From: Saccopteryx bilineata | Lineage: Eukaryota > Chordata > Mammalia > Chiroptera > Emballonuridae | Length of the DNA stretch: 64,000 bases | Assembly (NCBI RefSeq): GCF_036850765.1 | Contig: NC_089493.1 | Span: 262,744,534 to 262,808,533, forward strand | Direction: 5' to 3' | In this document: positions 25,401 to 36,570 of the stretch, piece by piece | How positions within the stretch are numbered: position 1 is the first letter of the stretch | Layout of the letters: each line of letters starts with the position of its first letter | Made by a program: the position numbers and the translations under genes | Notes under the pieces: model-generated | Told to the model about the DNA's origin: nothing | Databases searched by the model: none | What the model saw: the letters and a program-made list of their open reading frames with translations, nothing else

Positions 25401-25736
25401 CTGAAAGGAAATCAGTATTTTGACAAAAACCTGAGGTGAAGGAAGCGGAAAGGGCTGGGAACAGCCTCAGAACATCCTGTCTGATGGGGCTCATGCTCTG
25501 ACCCCCACCCCTCAGCTGGCCCAAGCACGGAACACGCGATAACTGGACTCTGAACGCTAACTCTTCCTTGCGCTGCGTGCCTGTGATCACTTCAACCAGA
25601 AAAGTCCCTTCGTAATCTGCTTCTTGCAGAGAGTAGGGAGCTGAGGTGGGATTTAAGATGGTGCAACAGAAGAACTAGCCTAGTGTGTGCAGGTACTGCC
25701 TTACATTGTTGCTACCTCTATGTAATGCAGCTTCTT
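22471..25736. other. Intergenic, no gene or clear repeat
   Basis: Over 3 kb with only short non-conserved ORFs and few SINE insertions, unlike the rest of the window. I see no RNA gene or recognisable element. It may include old, unrecognisable repeats or regulatory DNA. Confidence 0.45.
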
Positions 25737-26130
25737 CAGGAGTAGTCAACCTTTTTATAAGAACTGCCCACTTTTGAGTGGTGGTCAACCTGGTCCATAC
25801 CACCCACTAGTGGGCGTTCCAGCATACCTACCCCTGCACTTTTTTTATCTGTTGGTAGTAAAATTTTCTAACCGCCTACCGGTTCCACAGTAATGGTGAT
25901 TTATAAAGTAGGGAAGTAACTTTATTTTATAAAGCAGAGTTACAGCAAGTGAAAGAATATAATAATTACTTTATGTTGGATTTTTGCTTTTTGGCAGAAT
26001 AAATCTTTATAAAACAACTTAACTATAGTTAAATCCATGTAATCATGGCGCCCTTTGGTTGCTCCGCTACCGCCACCATGAAAGCTGGAACGCCCACTAG
26101 TGGGCAAAGGGACCAGGTTGACCGCCACTG
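25737..26130. mobile_element. hAT MITE (CAGTGGTAGTCAACC family), reverse orientation
   Basis: The left end CAGGAGTAGTCAACC and the right end GGTTGACCGCCACTG match the two ends of the copy at 40299 in the opposite orientation. GCCCACTAGTGGGC motifs lie inside both ends. No clear TSD. Confidence 0.78.
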
Positions 26131-27050
26131 ATCTACACACTTCATTTCCCATAGATCCATCTGTAAGCTGAATTCTTCAGATTTAGTCTTTAGACAGCCT
26201 TATTCTTTGCAGGCCCTTTGTCTAGACAAGCTGTTTGCAACAGCTAAGAGGCTGTGAAATCATTACCTCAGGCCACTTCGCCTTCCATACAAAGTTGGTG
26301 CCAATTAGACTGCTTGCAGCTCTGCCCACCGGGTTTCTCACACTGGTCACTCTTGAGGAAGGACAGAGTGAATCAACAGTGCCTTCTCGATCCACACCAA
26401 CATTGAGCTGACCCCTCTGTGAAACAGACCACAGTTTCTTCCACCACCAAGTCTAAGGGAGCCTCTCTGAGTCCACAGGTATGAGCAGAGGGAGGTATCC
26501 ATTCAACAAAGGGTGGTGACAAGGGTGTGAGCCTTCTGCTTACATAACCTCTTCTGGATCTGCTCATACCTAATCCCAGTTTGACATTTCCTCCATATGA
26601 TGGGTTGTTCTGTGCTCCTGATCTAATGACTTGGTGAATCAGCATACTCAGTTATGATCACCAGCTCCAGTTACATGGTCACTCGATGTCTCATGGTCAG
26701 TGGTATCACTAGAGCTGCTTTTCAAACTGAATAGTTATTTACTGAAGACAGCATGGCCTTGCTCTAGAATTCTATTGGCAAGCTCCTATTAGGGCTTACC
26801 AGACGTCTGCACAATATTTCTCACCTACCATAGATACCCCTAACACCATCTTAATCTGCCAGGTCATATGGTACTTGTACTATATGACTGGGCCACACCT
26901 GAAAGTGTATATGTTACCTTGAAAATCCAAGGAGGCTCACTAAACACTGCCTCTTTCTTAGTAATGAAGGCAAGATGTAATTATTGTTCCTTACCTTAAG
27001 ATTTCCCAGCATGCCTCAGACATTTGGATTCTTAAAAACTTTACTATGGC
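26131..27050 (-). other. Degraded sequence, perhaps part of an ERVL-like provirus
   Basis: No intact ORF. It precedes clearer ERVL pol remnants at 27400-28500 and may be the same insertion, but I cannot show this. Confidence 0.3.
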
Positions 27051-27052
27051 TC

Positions 27053-27372
27053 TGGCCAGCTGGCTCACCGGATAGAGCACCAACCCAGTATATGGACATC
27101 CTGGGTCAATTCCCAGTCAGAGCACATAGAAGAAGTGACCAGCTATTTCTCTCTCTCTTCCCCTCCCACAGCCAGTGGCTCAATTGATTTGAGCATTGCC
27201 CAGGATGCTGAGGATAGCTTGGTTGGTCCAAGCATCAGCCTCAGGCACTAAAAATAGCATGCTTGATTCGAGAATCAGCCCAGACGTGTTGCTGGTGGAT
27301 CCTAGTTGGGGTGCATGCAAGAGTCTTTCTTACTGTCTCTCCTCCTCTCACTTAAATAAGAAAAAAAAAACA
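27053..27372 (+). mobile_element. SINE type A-related, old
   Basis: Head GGCCAGCTGGCTCACCGG, with CACTAAAAATAGC in the middle and an A tail at about 27361-27370. Strongly diverged. Confidence 0.7.
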
Positions 27373-27399
27373 CAAAACTTGGCTGATATTAAAGGCCCT

Positions 27400-28500
27400 T
27401 GAAATTTTTTAAGATTTATCTTCCATCCTTGGGGACATGTGTGTTTTACTGAGAGATCCAAGTACACTCATTTCTTCCTTTCTATAAGGTCTGATTATTA
27501 TGTTGTCATCACTAGAATAATGTTCCACAAAACATCCAGAAAATCAAGGTCCCTGTGTGAAGTAGCAGGAGGATTCACAGGTTGTGGGTCAAGAAATTGA
27601 ACACACTCTGTTGTCCTTCTCACTTAATTGTGAACTAACTGCCTGGGATCCTCTATTGATGGGTATGTGAAAAATGCATTCACCAGCTCACTATCTGCAT
27701 ACCAAGAGCCATAGGCCATGTTGATCTGTTCCAGTAAAGGTAGTACAGTATTGGCCCTGGCCGGTTGGCTCAGCGGTAGAGCGTCGGCCTAGCGTGCGGA
27801 GGACCCGGGTTCGATTCCCGGCCAGGGCACATAGGAGAAGCGCCCATTTGCTTCTCCACCCCTCCGCCGCGCTTTCCTCACTGTCTCTCTCTTCCCCTCC
27901 CGCAGCCAAGGCTCCATTGGAGCAAAGATGGCCCGGGCGCTGGGCATGGCTCTGTGGCCTCTGCCTCAGGCGCTAGAGTGGCTCTGGTCGCAATATGGCG
28001 ACGCCCAGGATGGGCAGAGCATCGCCCCCTGGGGGGCAGAGCACCGCCCCTGGTGGGCGTGCCGGGTGGATCCTGGTGGGGCGCATGCGGGAGTCTGTCT
28101 GACTGTCTCTCCTTGTTTCCAGCTTCAGAAAAATGAAAAAAAAAAAAAAAAAAAAAAAAGGTAGTACAGTATTGTGATTAAGCTTATGCCAGATAACCAT
28201 CATCACTCACAATTCTTCTGTTTTTTACAGGATCATTTCAGGAGAATTGAGTCTTAAATCTTTGAGGGTGGGACTAATCCTATACAAGATGTAATATTCT
28301 GATTTACTATCTTGGCAAGGTGAAAGGGAATTTCATGAGTTCCACTTGGCCCTTTCTACCATAAGGACTTATGCTACAGGTTAGGGAAGCAATGTGGTAT
28401 ACATCCACCCCTAGCTGAATATATCCATCCCAGTTATGTCAGGAACAGAACCATAGGGTGCATCTCTGGGCCTACTGAGATGGATAGCAATGATGGGAGT
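27400..28500 (-). pseudogene. ERVL-like pol (reverse transcriptase) remnant
   Basis: On the minus strand across the SINE at 27754, translation gives pieces such as VLPLLEQIN, SWYADSELVNAFF and a following TGTLIFW. These fit the order of motifs in ERVL reverse transcriptase, with several stops and frame changes. It is an old endogenous retrovirus copy with no coding potential. The catalytic box region is decayed. Confidence 0.55.
27754..28160 (+). mobile_element. SINE type A, long subfamily
   Basis: Full-length with a 23-base A tail. TSD GGTAGTACAGTATTG on both sides. Confidence 0.93.
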
Positions 28501-28602
28501 ATTTTCTTTTTTCCTTTTTTTTAATGGTGGGAGTTTTAGACCCTCTAGATCCGTCACCTCAGACCCTGTATCCAGTAGCCTCAAAGGTCTGGGCATTCCT
28601 TG

Positions 28603-28948
28603 CCTGACCAGGTAGTGGCGCAGTGGATAGAGCGTTGGACTGGGATGAGGAAGGACCCAGGTTCGAGACCCCGAGGTCACTAGCTTGAGCGCGGGCTCAT
28701 CTGGTTTGAGCAAAGCTCACCAGCTTGAGCCCAAGGTTGCTGGCTCCAGCAAGGGGTTACTTGGTCTGCTGAAGGCCAACGGTCAAGGCACATATGAGAA
28801 AGCAATCAATGAACAACTAAGGTGTCGCAACGCACAACGAAAAACTGATGATTGATGCTTCTCATCTCTCTTCGTTCCTGTCTGTCTGTCCCTGTCTATC
28901 CCTCTCTCTGACTCTGTCTCTGTGGAAAAGAAAAAAAAAAAAAAAAAA
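28603..28948 (+). mobile_element. SINE type C
   Basis: Full-length with an A tail at 28930-28948. The TSD AAAGGTCTGGGCATTCC has one difference from the right copy. Confidence 0.92.
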
Positions 28949-28949
28949 G

Positions 28950-29640
28950 GTCTGGACATTCCCTTCCCCTAGTATACTACCCTAGTAAATAGCCACACAA
29001 CTCTGAGGAAATACTTATTGTATATGATTATGGTGGAATTGTAAGGTTCTTCCCCAGAGAAACCAAAATCGTCCCCCTTCAGTTGATGAATCTGGATCTG
29101 AGAACTGGCTCAGATCTGGAAATTTCTGATTGCAATGCTGATAGCCTTCTCACTAGCTGTTGATTTTTTTCTGTTTATGCAAATCAAGCATTACCCTGTT
29201 GGCTCTCAATCCTTCCTAAGAACATCAAAAATTATTAGCCATTGCCATCGATTCCTGTGTCAAGACACCCTAGTTGCCATCTCAGCCTTGTTGCTTATCA
29301 TAATAGCTATTCTAGAAATCAGTCATCCCCACTGACACCAAGGAACTCAGTTCCATAGCAGAATCTTTTAACTCTAGCCTACAGAGACAGCCACCACCCA
29401 CCTCAGCAATCCCTGTGCTCCCCTCATGGGTACCCCTTATTGTCTTAGTGAACAGGCAGTTCTTAGGGCCCTCTGATTAACATAAGTCAGTTGTTGGGTT
29501 CTCTGGTCACATGTAATAAATCCACTTAATGTTCATGAGCCTGCTGACCCTTTTCTCAATACTCTGTTAACTAGTTCCAGCATCTGCATCATTTCTTATA
29601 GGCCATCATTCCTGTCCAAGTTTTAATGAGCCATCCAAGA
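28950..29640. other. Degraded sequence between the pol remnant and an LTR-like end
   Basis: No ORF or repeat boundary I can defend. It is placed where the gag-side interior of a minus-strand ERVL copy would lie. Confidence 0.3.
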
Positions 29641-29654
29641 AGTGTAATGGGATT

Positions 29655-30000
29655 ATATTAGTTTACTATTGTTGTTGTAACAAATAACCACAAACATGGT
29701 GGCTTAACACAACTTTATTTTTTGTAGCTTAGAATTCCAACATGGGTCTCACTGGGCTACCATCAAGCTGGTAGCAGGACTTTTCCCTTTGTGGAGCTCC
29801 TAGGGAGAATCTGATTCCTTGCCTTTTCCAGACTAGAGCACATTCTATGACTCACAGTTCCCCTCCCTCCATCTTCAAGCCAGCAACATTACATCTTTCT
29901 CTAACCACTCTTACATAGTCTCATTTACCTCAGACTATTTTGCCTGCCTTTTACACTTATGAAGACCCTTTTGATTACCTTGGGGCCATCCAGTGTAGTA
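29655..30000 (-). mobile_element. LTR fragment, ERVL/MaLR-like, minus strand
   Basis: On the minus strand it ends AAGTTGTGTTAAGCCACCAT, then TAGTAAACTAATA, the 3' end style of old mammalian ERVL-type LTRs. It may be the 5' LTR of the pol remnant to its left. Confidence 0.5.
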
Positions 30001-30180
30001 AATAAGCCATAAAGAGCTAAGGCACAAAATAATAAATACAGTCAGTAATACTGTACTATAGTTAATGTAATGTGTAAATATTGCTTTGATGGTGATCATA
30101 TTACAATATATAAATTAACACACTGTATACCTTAAATTTACAAACATCCAATTTATCAAATAAGTACTCCTGTCAAGAAA
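30000..30180 (+). repeat. L1 3' UTR fragment
   Basis: 'CAGTCAGTAATACTGTACTA' and AACACACTGTATACCTTAAA fit the L1/HAL1 3' end consensus as recalled. Confidence 0.55.
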
Positions 30181-31543
30181 GTTTCATAAGTAAATGTGGA
30201 ACTCAACTCTTTCCACAACCATATCAAAATTACAACTAAACTACAGAACAATCATTCAGAACTGCCTGAAATTTGGTTGAATGGAAGTCCTACAACTAAG
30301 GAATTAAAGAGCGAGCCACATTAAGACTGGTAGGAAGGCCTGAGACACAGAACAGGCTGGTCCCACCCCCACATGTGGCAGATAGAAATGGGGAGGGATA
30401 ACTTGGCTGCAGAGTTCCCCTTGAGCAAGTGGTCCCAGCCCCCACACCAGGCCCTCCAGCCCAAGGTTCCAGTGCCGGAAAAAGAAGTCCCCACAACTTC
30501 TGGCTATAAAAACCAGGGGGATTGAAGCAGAAGGAGATGGAGGGCTGCTGGAGTCCCAATCATTCCCCTTAAAGGCCCGTGCACAGACTAACTTGGACTC
30601 ACTTCCTCTGAGCTCCATTGCAGATGCAGCAGCTTGAAAGGCACCAGAGACATACAGGGAGGAACTGAGTTGTCCAGCATCAAGGAGAGAGCTGGGGGCA
30701 ACTATCTCCTAGACAGAAGTACTGGTAGAGGTAATTGTTCCTTTGATGTGTCCTCCCCTAACACAGCTGGCAGGAAGGCACCATATCTGAGTCTTCATAA
30801 ATCTGCCTCACTCGGTTCCACCCTGGTAGTTCCCCAGGCCCGGCACTAGCAGCAGCCAGCCATTGTTTGCAGCTTGTCCTACCTGGCACCTCCATACCCA
30901 GCACAGGTAGCAGCCATCTTCAGATAGCTTTGTAACTCATGGAAGGTGGCCCTGGGCAGAACACAGGAGGCGACTGACCTTGACCTGCACTTCCCAGGAG
31001 ACCCCAGAGCCAGAGCACCCAGTGGACAACTTCAGACCACATCAAAGCACCACCACTTAACCACCTCCACAAGTGACACACTCAAGGGGCTGACTCAGCA
31101 GGTACCAGAGCCCTGCTGAAGTAACTCCTGCTCTAGGAAGTGGGTCCCTGCACAACTGATCCTCCATGGTGATCAGTGGTCACAGCCAGTCATTGCAGCT
31201 GATTGGCCAGGGGGTAAATTCCTCCCATTGACATGCCAACAGCAATCAAGGCTCAACTACAAGATACACAGCCTACATGGGGTGAGGGTGCACCTTGAGT
31301 GCCCAGTTTGGGTGATTGGGGAGGCTGTGCCACTGGACCCTACAGAACACCGACTACATTAGCCACTCTACCAAGCCTGGGAGATGTAGAAGCTCTACCT
31401 CGTACATAGAAACAAACACAGGGAGACTGCCAAAATAAGATAAAGAAATGTCCCAAATGACAGAACAGAACAAAACTCCAGAAAGAGAACTAAACAAAAT
31501 GGAGACAAGCTATCTAGATGCAGTGTTCAAAACATTGGTTGTA

Positions 31544-31928
31544 GCCCTGGCCGGTTGGCTCAGCGGTAGAGCATCGGCCTAGCGTGCGGAGGACCCGGGT
31601 TCGATTCCCGGCCAGGGCATACAGGAGAAGCGCCCATTTGCTTCTCCACCCCTCCGCCGCGCCTTCCTCTCTGTCTCTCTCTTCCCCTCCCGCAGCCAAG
31701 GCTCCATTGGAGCAAAGATGGCCCGGGCACTGGGCATGGCTCTGTGGCCTCTGCCTCAGGCGCTAGAGTGGCTCTGGTCGCAACATGGCGACGCCCAGGA
31801 TGGGCAGAGCATCGCCCCCTGGTGGGCAGAGCATCGCCCCTGGTGGGCGTGCCGGGTGGATCCCGGTCGGGCGCATGTGGGAGTCTGTCTGACTGTCTCT
31901 CCCTGTTTCTAGCTTCAGAAAAAAAACA
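31544..31928 (+). mobile_element. SINE type A, long subfamily, in HAL1
   Basis: TSD ACATTGGTTGTA at both edges. Confidence 0.93.
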
Positions 31929-32455
31929 AAACACATTGGTTGTAAGGATGTTCAACAAACTTAGTGAGAACTTCAACAGCATAAAATAGGACTAATCAGA
32001 AATGAAGGATACACCAACTGAAATGAAGAATAATTTACAGGGAACCAACAGTAGAGTAAATTAAGCAGAGAATCAAATCAATGATTTGAAATATAAAAAA
32101 GCAAAAAATACCCAATCAGAACAGAAAAAAAAAAAAAATGAGGATAGTATCAGGAGCCTCAGGGACAACTTCAAGCATACTAACATTCACATCGTGGGGG
32201 TGCTGGAAGGAGAAGAGAGACAGCACACTATTGAAAACCTATTTGAAAAAAATGACAAGAATACCCTAACTTGGTGAAGGAAAGACATACGAGTCCAGGT
32301 AGTGCAGGGAGTTCCAATCAAGATGAACCCAAAGAGACCCACACCAAGATACCTCATAATTAAAATGAAAAAGGTTAAAGACAAAGAATCCTAAAAGCAG
32401 CAAGAGAAAAGTAGTTAGTTACCGACAAGGGAGCACCCATAAGACAGTCGGCTGA

Positions 32456-32763
32456 GGTGCACTCACTGTCCTGGGAGTATGCCCATCCCTTCCTCTTCTT
32501 CCTCTAGGTGTGCATCCCCTAAACTCTAAAGGATTCCACGACACCTGGAACCAGGGGAGAAAGAGCCACAGCAGCAGCTTGTCCCAAGCTAACCCCCTGA
32601 ACCTGTCTCCAAGGTCCCCTTTTCTCTGACTTCTCAGGGAGCCGAAGCTGCCCCACCTAGGATCTCTTCTGTTGCTTCTTCCATCCCAAGCCCTTCTTTT
32701 TTCACTGTCCCCAGCTTTAAAAAGGTACTCTCAAATTTAAAAAAAAACAAAAAACATTATTTT
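32456..32763 (+). repeat. Foreign insert in HAL1, candidate retrocopy
   Basis: HAL1 ORF1 sequence breaks at CGGCTGA (32449-32455) and resumes at CAGCTGA (32764-32770), so these may be a 7-bp TSD with one change. The insert is GC-rich and ends in an A-rich run (32738-32755), like a reverse-transcribed RNA. I do not recognise the source transcript. Confidence 0.5.
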
Positions 32764-33086
32764 CAGCTGATTTCTTAACAGAAACTTGTCAGACCAGAAA
32801 GGATTGGCAAGAAATATTCAAAGTGATGAAAACCAAGGACCTACAACCAAGATTACTCTACCAAGCAAAGCTATCACTTAAAACAGAAGGACAGCTTGAC
32901 TAGGCAGTGGTGCAGTAGCTAGAGCATTGAACTGGGATGCAGAGGACCCAGGTTCAAAACCCCAAGGCCACTGGCTTGAGTGTGGGATCACAGACATTAA
33001 CCCATGGTTGCTGGCTTGAGCCCAAAGGTTGCTAGTTTGAGCCCAAGGTCACTGGCTTGAGCAAGGGGTCACTCATTCTGCTGTAG

Positions 33087-33095
33087 ACACACACA

Positions 33096-33136
<41 letters not shown>
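33087..33136. repeat. (CA)n microsatellite
   Basis: Near-pure CA run inside the SINE. Confidence 0.95.
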
Positions 33137-33139
<3 letters not shown>

Positions 33140-33264
33140 TGGTCAAGGCACATATGAAAAAGCAATCAATGAACAACTTTGGAGTCCCAACAAAGAATTG
33201 ATGCTTCTTATTTATCTCCTTTTCTGTCTGTCTGTCCCTGTCTATCCTTCTCTCTGTCTCTATG

Positions 33265-33266
<2 letters not shown>

Positions 33267-33304
<38 letters not shown>
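33267..33304. repeat. (CA)n microsatellite at SINE tail
   Basis: CA run in place of an A tail. Confidence 0.95.
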
Positions 33305-33307
<3 letters not shown>

Positions 33308-33586
33308 GAATTGAAGGACAGATAAAGAGCTTCCCAGACAAGAAAAACTAAAGAGTTCATCACCACCAAACCAGTATTATATGAAATGTTACAGGGTCTT
33401 CTTGAAGAAGAAGAAAATATATATAAAGTATGAACACTAAAATGTAATAGATACATATCTATCAACCATTGAATCCAAAAAACAAACAAGAAGAACAGAA
33501 ACAAACTCATAGACACAGAATTTTTTTCACAGAGAACACTTTGATGGTTTCCAGATGGGAGAATGTTGGTGGGAAGGATGGAAGCC

Positions 33587-34135
33587 TGACCTGTGGTGGT
33601 GCAGTGGATAAAGCGTCGACCTGGAATGCTGAGGTCGCTGGTCAAAACCCTGGGCGTGGCCCTGGCCGGTTGGCTCAGTGGTAGAGCGTCGGCCTGGCGT
33701 GCGGGGGACCCGGGTTCGATTCCTGGCCAGGGCACATAGGAGAAGCGCCCATTTGCTTCTCCACCCCGCCCCCTCCTTTCTCTCTGTCTCTCTCTTCCCC
33801 TCTCGCAGCCAGGGCTCCATTGGAGAGAAGATGGCCCAGGCGCTGGGCATGGCTCCTTGGCCTCTGCCCCAGGCGCTGGAGTGGCTCTGGTCGCTGCAGA
33901 GCAACACCCCGGAGGGGCAGAGCATCGCTCCCTGGTGGGCAGAGCATCGCCCTTGGTGGGCGTGCCAGGTGGATCCCAGTTGGGCGCATGCGGGAGTCTG
34001 TCTGACTGTCCCCGTTTCCAGCTTCAGAAAAAAAAACAACAAAACAAAACAAAACAAAACAAAACCAACAAAAAAAACCTGGGCTTGCCTGGTCAAGGCA
34101 CATATGGGAGTTGATGCTTCCTGCTCCTCCCCCCT

Positions 34136-34177
<42 letters not shown>

Positions 34178-34212
34178 AAAATGAATAAATAAATAAAATA
34201 AAATAAAAAAAA
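33587..34212 (+). mobile_element. SINE type B, split by a type A SINE
   Basis: The head is at 33587-33657 and the rest resumes at 34079 (CTGGGCTTGCCTGGTCAAGG), with a (CT)n run at 34137-34172 and an AAATGAATAAATAAATAAAA tail. Confidence 0.9.
33659..34078 (+). mobile_element. SINE type A, long subfamily, inside type B
   Basis: Full-length. The A tail is patterned as (AAAAC)n at 34029-34065. The short duplicated target is around CCTGGGC. Confidence 0.9.
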
Positions 34213-34429
34213 GAAGTACAAATTTGTTGTTACAGACTAGTCATAGGGATGTAAAATACAGCATAGGGAATATAGTCAATAATATTCTATGTAGTAACTG
34301 TGGTATCAGATGGGTGTGAAATTTTTCAGGATGATCACTAAGTGATGCAATGTCTAATAACCAGGGTGTACACCTGAAACTAATATAATAATGTATGTCA
34401 ACTGTAATTAAAAAATGATTTTAAAAAAT

Positions 34430-35495
34430 TTATCTAAAAGATAATCTCTCCATCTTGAGCTCAGCTCATTAACATCCTTAATTCTATCTGCAACTTTAGC
34501 CACATGTTTGAGCAGTTAGAATCGAGACATCTTTGGGGGTCTTGATTCTGCCTATCACAGGCGGCATCTGGAGGTCTTTGCTAGGACATTGAAATCTGAC
34601 TCATGGGAGAAAGCCCCTAGGTTAATATTCCCTTCCTGTGCTAGCTTCACCTTCAGCACACACTGCCACCACCACCAAGTCTACCAACTACCCCAAGATC
34701 CACCCTCACGCATGTTCTCTTGGTTCTTGCAGGCGATTTTACCCACATTCTGTAACATTCCCAATGAACAAGCCATTTGTTCTTGTATCAGTGACTGCTT
34801 CTCCACTTGGCTAAACTGACACCTGATCCCAGCATTGCTCTGTACATATTGAGGGAGGTGGGGACAGATTTTGAAGATGACAGGCATTATCTTGAGAGGT
34901 ACCTGCCTCAGGTGAGATCTTTGCATGGTCTTCAGACAAAAAGAAGCTGCTCTCCTACAGCAATGGGGAGGAAGATGCTTTTGTTACACCAGAGGGCTCA
35001 AGAGAATTTAGGGTTTGAGGTACTCAAGCACAAATACCCAAATGTCTCATATATCAGGATCCTACCCGTACTCAACCAGGGCCCAGGGCCTAGCCATGAA
35101 TGATTTGGCAAGAGCTTGCGCTTATCTACCTTCGCAGTTCTGCCACCCTTTCAATTCAATCCTGTGCCGGATTTTCAAGCCGGTCTGCTCTCACTGCAGA
35201 AGATGAGGATCTCTTTAACTGTTGCCATGGGAGGACCTCTCGCTTTCACAACATGCCCTGAATTGATAGTTGGCTGACCTAAGCCTATCATGTTCACTCT
35301 CCAAAGCTGGAGAGAGAGAAAAACTGCAATTCTTCTAATTGCCACTATCCAAATAATGTTCAAGTTAGAGAACTACTGCACGAGCTAACGCTTCCTCTGC
35401 TACCCATGCTTCATCTCTTGCCATACTAGTGAGAGTCTTGCTCACTGCCCCGCTGTAGCAGGCCAGGGGGGATCTTCACTGCACCGATTACCAGC

Positions 35496-35530
<35 letters not shown>

Positions 35531-36010
35531 ATCTGACCAGTGAATGACCTGTTCCAGAATCTGAGCCTGAGAGCTCGATTTCTAGAGCCATTTCCAGTAC
35601 CAACTGTCATGATTGGATTTCCCCTCAACAGGGCCTGGGACAAGGACTTGGAGGCAGATAATTTATTTAGGAAAGTGACTTGAAGAAGCAGGACTGAGGG
35701 AGAAGGAATAGAAAAGGGAGGAGGGAATGGCAATAATGAGGCATTACTGACCCAGTGACTTCTGTCATCAACTAGTGTTCAATTCTGTTAGGGACCTTCA
35801 GTAAAATCATGTAACAAATGGGGGAAACTGGTACACTGTGGAGATTGGTGGCTACTAGAGACAGAAGGGTCTGATCTGTCTTGAGATGATGGGAAAGAAT
35901 TCAAACAGCTGTCTCCTCAATTCTATATAATGGCTTAAATTCACTCCATCTGGCCTATCTACAAAGATTTAAACTATATAGTTTAAGTATATGATTCATA
36001 AATAAGATTC
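34430..36010. other. Intergenic, degraded sequence
   Basis: No intact gene. A T-tract of about 30 bases (35499-35527) marks a possible old minus-strand retrocopy end. Part of 35590-35760 (AGGCAGATAATTTATTTAGG) resembles an antisense LTR, family unknown. Confidence 0.35.
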
Positions 36011-36015
36011 TAGTT

Positions 36016-36248
36016 CTGTGATGGTGAACCTTTTTATAAAAACCATCCACTTTTGCAGTGCTGGTCAACCTGGTCCCTCTGCCCACCAGTGGGCATTCCA
36101 GCTTTCATGGTGGGCCAATCGTGGCACTGTTTGGTTGCCCTGCTACCACTCACCATGAAAGCTGGAACATCCAAGATTGGGTGGGATGGACCAGGTTGAC
36201 CAGCACTGCAAAAGTAGGCAGTTTTTATAAAAAGGTTCACCATCGCGG
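36016..36248. mobile_element. Foldback (near-perfect palindrome) element
   Basis: The left arm, 36016 to about 36116, starts CTGTGATGGTGAACC. The right arm, about 36152-36248, is its inverted copy with few differences (rc starts CCGCGATGGTGAACC). The loop is about 35 bases. TCTAG sits at both outer edges. Arm sequence GGTCAACCTGGTCC and GCCCACCAGTGGGC link it to the MITE family at 25737 and 40299. Confidence 0.88.
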
Positions 36249-36384
36249 ATCTAGATGAATAAACCAATTTTGACTCCAATTGTTATATTTCAAGTAATAC
36301 CAGAACCAATATATTTTTACATTTCAAATATTTTTAAAATTATAAAATACACATAAAATGGACCATATCCCTATTTTTTTTAAT

Positions 36385-36500
36385 CCTATTTTACACATGA
36401 AGAAACGGGCTCAAGGCCTCCAAGCAATAAAGTGGTGGACCTAGAATTCCCACCGAAGCTCCACCTGCCTCCAAAACCCAGGTGCCAGCTCATTTACCTG
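36385..36500 (-). repeat. MIR fragment, minus strand
   Basis: ATTTTACACATGAAGAAACG followed by GGCTCAAGG fits the antisense MIR core. Confidence 0.6.
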
Positions 36501-36515
36501 AGAGTCATGTAGACC

Positions 36516-36570
36516 AGTGGTTTTCAACCACCAGCCTGCAGACTGGGGCCAGATGAATACCACTAGTGTA
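36516..36570. repeat. hAT end fragment
   Basis: CAGTGGTTTTCAACCACCAG resembles one TIR of a hAT MITE. No partner end was found. Confidence 0.4.

Larger units (their letters stand above)
32893..33305 (+). mobile_element. SINE type C with an internal (CA)n expansion
   Basis: Type C from TTGACTAGGCAGTGGTGCAG onward. A (CA)n array of about 50 bases replaces the segment normally before GGTCAAGGCACATATG. A second (CA)n tail of about 36 bases ends the copy. The GAAGGACAG of HAL1 flanks both sides. Confidence 0.85.
30190..34430 (+). mobile_element. HAL1 ('half-L1') retrotransposon, nearly full-length
   Basis: Order: a GC-rich 5' UTR-like part (30190-31400), then the ORF1 region starting near 31450 (TCCCAAATGACAGAACAGAA). 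GAAGGACAGATAAAGAGCTT and TCACTTAAAACAGAAGGACA lie near 32880 and 33310. An L1-type 3' UTR follows (GATGGTTTCCAGATGGGAGA; 34230-34420 to GTACACCTGAAACTAATATA). No ORF2 reverse transcriptase lies between ORF1 and the 3' UTR, which defines HAL1. Stops break ORF1. SINEs at 31544, 32893, 33587 and 33659, plus a 300-bp foreign insert at 32456, interrupt it. Confidence 0.75.

Noticed and set aside
35499..35527. T-tract as a Pol III terminator of a small RNA gene
   Set aside because: No A/B box or known RNA lies upstream on the plus strand. A retrocopy tail or slippage is more likely.
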